Assembly: GCF_003286085.1 (NCBI RefSeq)
Contig: NW_020825298.1
Location: 4,340,001 to 4,404,000, forward strand
Length of the DNA stretch: 64,000 nt
Direction: 5' to 3'
Source: Drosophila persimilis
Lineage: Eukaryota > Arthropoda > Insecta > Diptera > Drosophilidae
Position numbers and translations under genes: made by a program. The number at the start of each line of letters is the position of its first letter. The stretch's first letter is position 1. Under the pieces are notes generated by a model, which saw only the letters and a program-made list of their open reading frames with translations, was not told the DNA's origin and did no database searches. Below are positions 1 through 11,718 of this stretch, in pieces.

Positions 1-3000
1 TTAAGAAAATTTGATAAAATATTAAAAGATAAATTTTTTTAAATTATTTTTTGTTTGAAAATTAATAATAATTTAATTTATTTTATATTTTATTTTATAC
101 CCTAAATATTTCTCATTTCTGGAAATAAATATCCCATCACTATAATTTATAAACCATTATGTGTGAAATTACCTTTCAATAATTTAACAGACTCAACAAA
201 ATAAATCCAACATTGCAGACCATTTATTTCTCAACAATACAACTCCTGATAATTGTATGCAAACACACAATAAAACCAAGAAATTATACAGGGAAACCTC
301 TCTTTCGGGAAAATCTCCAAAATACGAACCAATTTCAATTCCCCATAATTTACCGGTAGAACAATTACTTATTTATTTATTCCCTCAAACGAATATCTCT
401 AAAGCAGTCATCACAGTCTCCCCTAAGAGGGTCTTCACTGTACATTTTATGCCACTTTTGTTATCTGATAAACCAGAAACAAGCTTTTGCCATTCGATTG
501 AAACACAAGTTATGAATAATTATCCAAAAAAAATATAATCAGTTTTGCATATAAAGCGATTAATAAGCCAATAATTGAAAAACAGACACCAAAAAATCAT
601 TATTTGTTTATCATGAGGTGACAACAAATTAAAGACCGAAGGTGAAGCTTTAAATACCCTTTTGGAAAATCAAAAAAAGAAGTTATATTTTTGAATTAAT
701 GAAAAATATCAACTTCCGAGTGGAGTGAAAATCATCCTAAAATTTATACAATTTGATGTATTATTATTATTTTTAACTTTTATAGTATTGTATGTCACAT
801 ACGACTTGCTTAATGAACAATCGTTTCCATGGAATCAACTAAATATATGATACAGTAGCCCAATTGTTTTCCACGAAAATTCATGTATTTTTATAGACAG
901 ATGGTCAGAAGTTTGTTTCGGATCCTTAGCATATGTTACAGTGCACACTCTAAGAGACCATAAATTCGTGGCAAAACATCTGCTCAAAATCCAAAACTCC
1001 CTCTCTTTCCAAGGGTATCCAAGAGCCGAGCCAAAGCTTTTCTGTTACTTTGGTAAATCATTCAATCGGATTGTTGGGAGTAAATAAACAGAAAAACCAC
1101 GTACAAAAATGCAGTCCAATAAAAGCAACACTAACCATACAAAAAAAAAAGTAAAAACAAAAAAAAAACGTCTAACAAATGTGGAATAATTTGAGTCGTC
1201 GCGTCGCGTCGAGACTGAGAGACTGAGAGAGCATAAAACGCAGTCAAACAGTCAAATGCCATTTCCGACTGCAGTCAGACATGAAAAGCAGCAACAACTA
1301 CATGGGAAAACGCAGGCCAAGTCGGGCCCCAGACCCCACCAGACCTGGACAGACCCCAAAAACCGAACAGACCGACCAGACCGACCCCCGCTCGAGAGCA
1401 CGTGGCTCCCCAGACGGAAGCCAGTGGCCAGGCCAGGCCAACACATCGGAATGGGTGCGGTGCAGTGCGGAAGGAGGAAGGGGAATAGAGGTGTGTGTAT
1501 TGCTCTCTGGGGCTGGGCAGGGGGGGCCTCTGAGGCATAGGCTACCGCTGGAATGGTCTATTCTACAGTCTGTTCGAAATATCCATAAAGTAAATGAAGT
1601 AAGCGACGTTTTGTCATGCCTGGTAATCGTAGAAGTAGAAGGGTATATTGTGTTTGTGGAAGCAGTAGGAAGCTATCATCTGTTTACCCAAAAAAAACTA
1701 TAAGATCTGGGAATAAACTGAAATATCTAAGAGGAAAAGATATAAGGTGAACGATCCAAAGATCCAAAAGCGTTGAGTTCTTTCTATGAATTCCTGGCTC
1801 TTTAAGTTTTTTTTTACCTAATACCTGGCATCTCTAATATCAACGATAATTGTCTAAAATGTTCTATAATCATAAATAAAGCCTCAATCTATTCATCTAA
1901 CAAAAATCTACAAAATTGGATGACAACTTAGGTCAAAATAGGATTATATTCATAGGCAATTAATCTCTTTGCAATTCCCAGAGTTTGCGACTGGAAAACT
2001 CTTAAAACTCCATGAAAAAGCAAAGCTACAGGGTATCTCATTAGCCGCAACATCCACAAAAGTCCTTTAACTGGTTTATGTATGTTCTTTGGTATTTTAT
2101 GTAGTTGCATGTTCAACCGAAAGACAGTTTGGAGTATTAGTTTTTTGTTTTTTTTGGTGGTTGCTGGTTGTTTGTGGGAGTTTCAAAGAAAGACAGAAAA
2201 GACACCTGGGGGAGAGACAGAGAGACACCAGCAACTGTGTAATTTTGTGTAAGTGCAACTCCACATTCCACGTTTTGCCCTCATCGAAGGTGCGCCCACA
2301 CATAAAATATATCATTGCTAATTTGGATGGATATGCAGAGCTTTCGGAGCGGCGATGGTGTGGCAGCCACCTGGAGCAAGAAATTGTCTCCCAAAAAAAA
2401 CAGACACACGCAATGCATACTGTATGCAAAGTGGAGCATTCAATGCCCCGAGCCTGGGCTGCGGGGGCTGGGCCTTGGCTCTATCGATTCAGGAAATCTA
2501 CAGGAAGTTGTGTGGAGTTTTGGTAATGAAATTTAAGGGATACGCCCTTTAATTTATCTGGTAAAAATTCTATTTAATTGTATTTCGCTAAAGAAATCAG
2601 AACTCTTTGGGAAAAAACATAAAAATCTTTAAAAATATTAGCCATCGTTAATCGTTAAATCATTTAAATATCCCATCATTTCCAGCTCAAAACTTTACCA
2701 AATGCAGCATTCAAAATAGCAAACGAGACGCAGTATTTTTCAGGAGTTGTTTTCTTTTACGGACAGGCCTAAACGTTGGGCGTTGTCCGACAAGATATGG
2801 TTTGTTTTCCTCTCTGTTTTTTGTGGACTCTTAACTTGAATTTGCGCGCCTTGACTTGAGGTTGATGGAGGACTTTGTTTATTACCTGCAAAGATAGCAA
2901 GAGACAAGTAAAAGTTAATAACAGCAACAGCAAATAAACATTGGGGTACAATAGACATCATTAAAGCGTTTAAATATTTGCACAGAGCGGGAGAGATATC

Positions 3001-6000
3001 GTATGAATGTTAGGGGTATATTGTGTGTATGTTGAGGGTATCCCACTGGTACATCTATCTGTATCTGTCTTTCCTTTCATGTGAATTTAACCCACTTTTG
3101 TTAAATTTATTTATTCATTTATTCTCGCCGTCAAACAAACTTCCAACGAATTTATGATTATGAAATCAACAAACGGTTTTTATTTCATTTGCATTGGTTT
3201 ATTTGTTGTTTTATCATTGGCTTTTGGCCATAAATGAAAATGAAAGCAAAGAAATTGCTTCTAAATAATTTTGCATAGAAATTGGATTTGTCTTGGATCC
3301 GAAACGAAGCCAGAGCCAAGCGAAAAGTGAAAAAGAGAATGTCCGAGAATGCAAAAACAAAATACTTTCCAAAGCCCGAGAACTCAGGAGGGCAAAATAT
3401 TATCGAGACTTCGACACGGAAGCTCGGGATTGGGAATACAAAACAAAATACATACAGTGCGCGTTTTTAGGCCATTCTCTCTTCCATTTCTAGTCCTCCT
3501 CCAAAGAATTCTTCCCCACCAAAACTGTCTTACTTTCAAAATCGTTCTTGGTCTCCACTAAACATATTCTTTTCCCTCAAAACATGACTTTCTCCATCGA
3601 AATCCTCCCACAAAGTTCTTCTCTCACTCTTTCTCTGTTTACAGATCCCACTCGCAGTCTTCCCTCCTCTCAAATACTAACCCCAACAGCATAAATCCCC
3701 GTCTATTGCCAGTTCCCAGACTTCTAACAAGGAAGCCCCTGGCGTCACTATAAAATGACTTTCAACTTTGACACTGACCTCCGGCAATGCCAGAGACTAC
3801 AAAGCACACACAACAATATATGGACTTATATAGAGAAAAACTGTATAAAAAATGCAACTGCACAAAACCCGACCCGACTCGTTCCATTGAGCACAGCACA
3901 AGCGCCCCTCTGGGGGCTGCCTATTCAACGACTTTGACTTTCTAAGGCAATTTTAGCGTTAGCTTGAGGTTTTTTTTTTATGGCTAGAAAGTGAGCTTTG
4001 GTCTGTGGTCTCTGCCGTCTGTGGATCCGTTCATAGAGTTGTAAAAACCACACAAAAAAATTCATAAGCAAAAATCGTTTTGTGGCCATTTAGCGGACCA
4101 ATCAAATGTGCAACCTGTAAATGTGTCTGAGAGACTGCCACATGCATTATTAATGCCTCTCGACTCGCCCGACAGTTGCAAGTTGCAACTGCTGTTGCTG
4201 TTGCTGCCTCTGACGCTTTGTGGCTGCATGTGGCAAGGCAGCCGTCGCATTGTTTATAACTGTAATTTGGCACAAAACTTTTCTAACAGAATGTGTCTGC
4301 GGAATTTCACAAAAGGGGGGTGGGGGAGGATTGTCACCAGAAAAACATCTGGCCACCTGCAGATAAAAGTCCTTAATTGCATTCCAAATGCGAAGAGAGA
4401 AGGTTGCAGGACCCTGGCTTATCGTTTCATGCAGCTCTGGCATTATTTATGTCACTTTCCAATACACACACACAGACACACATTCATAGTTTATGGCAAC
4501 ACACACACTCATTAACATTACCTAACACTCCATTGAAATTGAACGTGTAAGTGGATGTACACTTGTATGAGGGGTTTTATTGCCCCATTGAAAGCATCAT
4601 TTTACTAGTGTGAAAGCTCAATTAGGCAAAATATAAAAATTAGAGAAAAAGTGCGATGAAAGGTGATAATATTGTATAATGATGCTCGGGAAATACTCTG
4701 CCAAAAGTTGAGGGTAACATCTACATTTGGAGGCGGCTTTTGGAGAGTGTTAATCGAGGAGAATATTTTTACTACTCTTCTTTGATTGATACTAATTTAT
4801 TGAATTCAATAATTAACAATTATCTGCTAAATATGGATTACAAATATTTAAATTAAAGAAACTAAAGGAGAGGAAAAAGAAAAATAAAAGAAAATAAAAT
4901 ATATTGGGATAAATTTCAGGGTAGTCCAGTTTTTGGGAGTATGGAAATAAAACCTTTAATTTATATAGATTATTCAGAGTCTTTGATATTAGTATCATCA
5001 CTTTATAACAATTTTGTGCATTAATTATTAATTTTTAAATTTTTTTTATTTTAATTTTCTTCATTTATTTTTTTTTTAATATAATTCCCCTAAAACCCCA
5101 TTTGAAATTACTTAATTGAGCACTCCAAAGAAAGAGTATATTCGCAGTATTAAACGAATACTCACGCATTCAATTCACCTTGCCACAACGGAAATGTTTC
5201 GATTTTGTTACTCATTCGAAAATGCCAAAACCGAATTTATTAAAACATAAATATCTGTCGATATATATCTACAGATGTAACGCCTAAAATAATGAATGTC
5301 GAAGTCAAGGAAAAACTTGAGGGGGAAAATATTTGATGCGTATAAATAATGATTTTGTATTTGGTAAATAAATTGTCCGATATGGAAGTTAATGCCAATC
5401 GGACACGCAAACGCCAAAGCCACACGAAAAACTTTTAGTCTGATTGAACAATATGGCCATATATTCAAGGAGGAATTTGGGGGAATGAATGCGGGAATAA
5501 ATGAGTGGGGTGGAGAGAGGAGACTGGACACTGAATGGCTGTGGCGATGAGTGGCGGCCAAATGTTGATCATAATATTTGGAGATTGCATAAGGGTGAAA
5601 ATATGCGATAAATTGAGGAGAAATAAAGGGAAAAAGAGCAAAAAAAAGAACAGAGTGATGGAATTATTGGATATGAAAAATCGATGGGAAATTAGTCAAA
5701 AATGTTCAAAATTCTTGCTTTTGTTTTTGATATCTTTGCAGAACGTTTATTATTTTAATTATGCTATCAAATATTCACAGATATTTTAAGATCTTTCATA
5801 TCCATTTCTAGCCACAACTCAACCCCAAAAAAACCCCATAAGAAACTTTCGCCTATTGTGTGGGAAAAATCTACGAGTGTGTGGAAGGTGCCAGATACAA
5901 AGATCCACGGGGGCAAGGGCAAAGCTATTGAACTGAGAGTTCATCACGTTTGTCCACTTCGAATTGGGGTACGGCCAAGATCTTCCTCCCATAGTCTATG

Positions 6001-7873
6001 GAATCGCAAAGATCATCTTCAAATAGTCAGTGAAAATATCGTCATAACCATACGCGTGTGTGTTTCTTGTTCAAAAGACTCTCGAGGGTCGTTTGTTCAC
6101 TTTTACCGCCAGACGACACGCCAGCCACAATGACAGTCGATCGGTCGGATCATGGACTTCCAACGATGACAATGACGGACCGCTAATCATAATTTAAAGC
6201 ATTACAACAATGCCACCAAGACAGACAGACAGACAGACAGACACCCAAGGAAAATCGATGAAACGTGTGCTTCATTAATATGTGAAAATAAAAATAATAA
6301 TAATGTGATTTTACAAACGACAAAACGACGACAAAAAAAGGCTGGAAAAAAGCGTAACATTAATAAATAATAACAAAAAAAGTTGTCGACAAGTAAAAGT
6401 CAAAAGCGTTGAACGCATTTAACGAGGCGCAACAAAAAACGCCTTTGAGGAGTGGGGCTTTCCAGAGGGGGGGCAGAAAAGGGGAGGGGTATCGTGTAAT
6501 TCCATTGGAGGTTGAATCACGAATTGAATCACATATCGTGTATGGGAGAAAGCTCTAGTCGGCGGTCAGATGGGAGATCCAGACAGTTGTTCTTTTCTTA
6601 TATGTATAAGTGAAAGATATAGAAAGATCTCCAGGGAATAGATTCTATAAGAGAATTACAGCATTGAGAAGATTAAGGAATATCAAGGAATATGTTTCTT
6701 TTTGAATTTTTAATATCTATGATCTAAAAAAGAAGGAAATTTCTGAATATGGGATGAAGATTCGATAGATAATGAAAATGTAATCTTACACCATTTTACG
6801 ATGGAGTTTAATCATTAATAGTATTAAAAGTGATCTTTAGAATAAGGACATTCAGTTTAAGATTAAACAAAACCAAAACATCTATAAGTCGATAGCTATT
6901 ATAAAGCCTTCAATTTCAGCTTGAATTTCAACATTTTCCCTAGTTCTATCCACCTACTTTCAGTCATCAATCATCATAGATAGGGTAAACCTCCTATTCA
7001 CCTATAGTATATACCCCCCTTATCTACCCCTTACATACCAAAAATGTCCATTCCCCAATCCATATCAAATTGGAACTTTCTTTTACACAGAAAGACACAA
7101 AAATATATCTCCAAGTTATAATTGATTAAAAGACAAAAACTATCAAAGCGGGACTTTCGTTTTGGGATTAGAAAAGCCTCTCGACTCGTCTCGTCTGTTG
7201 CCAATGAAAAACTACTTAGTTTTCTGGTAATTGCACGGTAATCGCAATCGAATGGACACGGCACTATTGTGGGTTGAAGGTGTGCCCTGCCAATTAGCCA
7301 AAGCAAAGTGCGATTACTTTCGGGGCCAATAAAATGCAATAAACAAAAAAAAACCCGAGGGAAAAGTGGAGGGGAAAGGCGTCGCGTGTCTGCCTTGAAC
7401 TGTGGCACGTGAAATAGGTGCCAGTTCCGCTTTTAATCTATATCTTTTAATTAAACGGAGGACAGGCTTCAATTAGTCAAACAAATTAAAATTAACTAAA
7501 GTGTGGCTAAAGTTTTTCTGGGTGAAGTTTTTCCGAGCAAACGAGATAATCTTTGAGCGTCTAAATATGGGGCATGCCTGTCGGCACTTGTTTTTCTTTT
7601 GGCTTTTCCCTTTGTCTCTCTCTCTCTCTCGCTTGAATGAAAGGTAAACAAAAACAGGGAAAAATGGGGCTGGAAAATTGTTGATTTGAAGGGCAAACAT
7701 TTTGGAAGCATTCTATTTATAGCAAAAACTTTCAACCATCTTAAAATATAGTTTTTGATTCAGACAGAAGGAACATTTAAATGCAGAGAATTCCCTCCAA
7801 ATTTTAGTAAATTTAATTACCATTGACATACATCGATAATGTTCAGATATGACGTCAAAGCTTTGTAGACATA
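1..7873. other. noncoding AT-rich region, no gene recognised
   Basis: I read both strands and found no open frame that combines an ATG, biased codon use and recognisable protein features. The longest frames, for example 257-538 plus and 1281-1703 plus, are AT-rich or low-complexity and have no flanking splice structure. A GC-richer patch at 1250-1540 is open in several frames on both strands, which is typical of composition rather than coding. The region holds a GACA microsatellite near 6220 and many short A and T runs. It may be the 3' flank or an intron of a gene outside the window. Confidence 0.6.
6220..6243. repeat. GACA tetranucleotide microsatellite
   Basis: About six uninterrupted copies of GACA in noncoding DNA. 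Confidence 0.9.
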
Positions 7874-9740
7874 TTATTTAGGTTGCTCTTCATTCCTTTC
7901 GTTTAGTCGATGTTTCTTCGATTTTTTATGATGTTTATGGCGCTTCTTTTTCCTCTGCTTTTCCGTTATTTCCTGCACCTCCACCTTCTCCTCTTCATCG
8001 GACAGACGGGCCATTTTCGCCATTGCCGCTGGACCGAAGGGTTCCTCCAGCTCCAGACTTTTGCAGGCAGTGCTAGTGGTGCTAGTGGTAGTATTGCTCC
8101 TTTTGACCGCCGTGCGATTTGAGGATAACTTGGCTGTGATTTCGCCCAACTGGGCTTGCAGTCTGTCGGTCAATATCTTCTGGTCGTCGGGGGTCATTAC
8201 TTGCGGCACCAGCGCCTGGTAGCTGCGCCTCGTCAGATGCAGACCCTCCTTGATCAGGGATACGACTTGGTGGGAGAACTTCGTTACGCTGAACTCCACT
8301 TTGCCGTTTCTAACGGTGGCTGGCATATTGTGCTGCACCACTATGTGCATGACGATGTGCAGCTCACACGACGTCAGATCATCCACGCCCCTGTCCCACA
8401 TCTTGCAGTTGTTCTCAAAGTCCTCAGGATCAGCTTCATCGATGGGCTGTTCCGCTGCCCTCAGGTAGTCCTCCAGCTGCGCTTTGCCCAGGATTTTAGT
8501 AATTATACGCAATGGATCATCCTCATCGCTGACATCCTCTTCTTTGGGCACTATGTTCCTGAGCCTTCGATCAACCAAAGGCTCGGCGGGCACACACATC
8601 CAGTCAGGCGTCATAGGCTCTGTTTTAAAAGTATTTGGATCATCGAAAGGCTCTGGTGTCTTAGACATCCAGACAGGATCCAAAGGCTCTGTCATTATAG
8701 GCATGGGATCGTCTATAGTCTCTGTTATCAAGAAGATGGCATCGTCCGTAGTCTCTGTTATCAAAGGCATGGGATCGTCTATAGTCTCTGTTATCATAGG
8801 CATGGGATCGTCCATAGTCTCTGTTATCAAATTAATGGGATCGTCTATAGTCTCTGTTATCAAGAAGATGGAATCGTCCGTAGTCTCTGTTATCATAGGC
8901 AACGGATCATCCATAGTCTCTGTTATCATAGGCAACGGATCATCCTTAATCTCTGTTATCATAGGGGTTGGATCCGGTATCATAAGCACTGGATCGTCTA
9001 TAGGTTCTGGTATAACAGACAAACAGACGGGATCCATAGTCTCTGTTGTCATAGGCACATCCACAGGCTCCGGCACGTCAGCCACCCAGACAGGATCCAT
9101 CACAGTCTCTGTTCTGTCCGGCATATGATCCTCCGTGAGCTCTGATATCTCGTACACCCATTCAGTCGCAGGCTCTGCTCTCACACTATCAGGCTCTGCT
9201 CTCACACTATCAGGCTCTGTTTTGATTGGAATAAAAGTGGAAAGGGGTTCCATCTCCTGCGTGCCATTCAACTGCAGCCAGGGAAAGTCCTTGATGGACC
9301 TGGCCGTCATCCTGGAATCCTTCTTGATCTCAAACTCTTCGCCATCTGGCATTTGCACCAGCTTGTTTTCCACGAACTTCTGCAACTGATTAGCGGGTCG
9401 GCACAGGATCGGACTGCCCTTCTTCAAAGCAAACCAATTCCGGTAGACCAGCCTCAGATCAGCTATCAGTTCGTCCGCATTCCGATAGAATCGGTTCTGC
9501 ACCCAGGTGATGATTGTGCCCAGGTCCATGGGCTTCCTGATTACGTTTTGATAGTCCCCATGGCGCTTGTCCATCGGCCGCATGAACACCTGTGCATATT
9601 GCTTCTTTGTTAGCTCTTCGAGGATTTTCTTCTTGATGTAGTGGATTTTATTCGTATATGAACCGACCTCAGAAGCCTAAAGAACGACGGTTTCGTGTAT
9701 TAAATGCAACTTTAGGCACAAAAAAGTATGTGCTTACCAT
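7874..9740 (-). CDS. BET-like protein with one degenerate bromodomain, testis BET (tBRD) type
   Basis: There are two coding exons on the minus strand. Exon 1 contributes only the ATG (9738-9740), followed by a GTAAGC donor. A 61-bp intron ends in TTTAG, and exon 2 (9676-7874) continues in frame to a stop, giving 601 aa. Residues about 10-110 match a bromodomain in order and spacing, including the block KPMDLGTI typical of BET proteins. Two expected recognition features are missing: the WPF shelf reads QVF (residues 30-32), and the acetyl-lysine asparagine position reads Lys (about residue 86). Residues about 228-335 are eight 11-residue repeats of the form DDPxPMITETx. A segment at about 425-475 may be a divergent NET/ET domain. 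The tail (about 575-595) is very rich in Lys, Arg and His and should be nuclear. A single bromodomain plus a possible ET region resembles Drosophila tBRD-2, a spermatocyte transcription cofactor. That orthology is an inference, so no symbol is given. Confidence 0.85.
8690..8970 (-). repeat. 33-bp coding minisatellite inside the BET-like gene
   Basis: About eight head-to-tail units of 33 bp are visible. On the plus strand they share cores such as GTCTCTGTTATCA and GGGATCGTC. Each unit encodes 11 residues of the type DDPMPMITETI, and a more degenerate unit precedes the array. Because 33 is divisible by three and the unit has no stop in several frames, the opposite strand stays open for up to 329 codons (8156-9145) without being a likely gene. 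A second small array of three 21-bp units at about 9165-9220 encodes a repeated EPDSVRA. Confidence 0.9.
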
Positions 9741-10202
9741 TGTTAAAGCTTTTCAATTTGATTTAATATATTTCAATAGAATAGTTTCCGTTTTTTAGCC
9801 GCCAAATCTTTTTGTCGTACATTTCACAGCTTTCGATTGAGCATTGAAATAATTGTACCTGTCAAAATGTCCCAGAGATGAGAAAGCATCGATTTTTGTG
9901 GACAAAGCAGTACGATTAAATTTTTTCCAACACTAGCACAGAAGGAAAGAGGAAAAATCGTTTACAAACACTGAAAAAAGTAAGCCTTTCCATCACTAGA
10001 AAACGACTGGGGAAACGTCTCAGATATAGACGTCTTTTTTTTGAGGAAAACTTTAATATGTGGTGTTTTTGTCTATTAATAGAGCAAAGTTTAATAAGTA
10101 ATTAGGCAAAATAAAATAATGAAAACAATAAACTGACTTGAACATCGTTCGGCGTCTGGTCCAAGGTTAATTTACTAATAAGGTGACGTCGTCTGATGTG
10201 GT

Positions 10203-10285
10203 GAGGGTCCATCCGTTCCCGGCTCTCAGGGAGACAAAGCTGGCAACGTTTGCATGCGGATTGCATGACAACCGGATGGACCCTC
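10203..10285. repeat. 13-bp perfect inverted repeat with 57-bp spacer
   Basis: The left arm 10203-10215 and right arm 10273-10285 are exact reverse complements (GAGGGTCCATCCG). They lie in a patch that is more GC-rich and less repetitive than its surroundings. The pair could form a hairpin or be a footprint of a small element. No function is assigned. Confidence 0.6.
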
Positions 10286-11696
10286 GAAAGAGAGCAGATT
10301 TGGTGAAGATTTAGTCACCTTTGGTCTGTCCTCTGATCACAGCCCCTTTCGTCAGAGGGTGGTTTTAAAACTCCCGGAGTCTCTCCCGCCTATCTTCTTT
10401 GTGCGCCCCCTTTTATGGTTCGTGATTCAGCCTCGCTCGTTAATCCCCTGTGTAGAGAGCGCAATTGTCAAAACCCAGGCCCACATGTAGGTGAATAGCG
10501 ATAGCGACAGGTTCAAGCTGGGTATTTCTATGTACATAGACGTTCAAGACTATAGTTTCGAAAGCGAAACAAATGCCAACCAATCTAGCTACAGGGTATC
10601 CCGCAAGTCTGCATTCTGTATTTATTTTTTATTTTTTGCCCACATTTTTGGGGCACCAACTGTTGAAATTATGTTCAACCTTTCACACTCTACATATTTT
10701 GAGCCCCGAAAACAAAGTTCAATAAACCCCCCCACTAAAAAAATTGAGTTAAATTTTTCTGTTTTATTTCCGCTGTTTTTCTCATCTTTCATTTCCACTG
10801 CCCTGGCGGCCGGCTAATGCTGTCTTCAACAAAAGCAACAAACAAATGGAAATGGAAGGAGTTTAACGGCAACAATGCGTGGGGGAGGAAGTAACCATAG
10901 CTTTGACCTCTAGTTAAATTAGCGAACAATAGCGAAAGAGATACAAGGGACAAACAAAGAGAGAGAGAGGGAGAGAGACAGAAAGACTGAAGGAAAACCC
11001 CGTTCCAATTCATTTGGCAAGAACAAATGCAACAAAAACAACAAAAAGAGGAAGCAAATGCCATTCAATAAATTCGACAATTTTTACAGTTAGTAGTTTT
11101 CATGTTCTGACATCACAGCCCCACCACAAAGAAAAAAGCCCTCCATCCCATTCTTTTCGGTTCTCGCGAGAAAACAAAAGACTTTTGAATCTGACATTCA
11201 TTCTGCTCTATTTCATGGGAGGAAATTATTAGCTGAATTTATTGTTTAGTTTAAGCTGCCTTTGTGGGGGGAAAACGCTGAGATTCCCCTGTTTATTTCC
11301 TGTTCAAATTTCCTCTAAACGAACAGACACAGCGCCCAATTTTATACTTTTTTTCGCTTGAAAAAATGGTAGTAAATAATTCAAGAAAATTGCGCTTAAA
11401 AAATTATAGAAAATAGATTAATTGATCGACTAAAATTATGTTGGTGTAGGTAAAAAATAGCAATAAAATTAAATTGTATTGCTGGAAAAACACCCCTTCA
11501 ATTTCCTTCCTTCTTTCCCTGCATATTTCACAGATACTCGTTGTTTGAAATAGTTATAAAATAGAGGTTTTGTTGCTATTGTATCTCTCTCTCTCTCTTC
11601 TCTCGCTGTCTGTGGCTGTGACCTAGCTGTCTTTGTCTGTCTATGTATCTTTCTATGGACAATCGACACGCGCTTCACACACGCCCATGGATACAC

Positions 11697-11718
11697 TCAC
11701 ACACACACACACACACAC
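11697..11718. repeat. CA dinucleotide microsatellite
   Basis: About eleven CA units in noncoding DNA. Confidence 0.9.

Noticed and set aside
1252..1703. Overlapping open frames on both strands
   Set aside because: All frames are open because the patch is GC-rich and lacks stops. There is no protein family, no splice structure and no consistent codon bias.
5858..6133. 91-codon plus-strand frame
   Set aside because: It opens with GTG rather than ATG and shows no family resemblance, so it is treated as noncoding.
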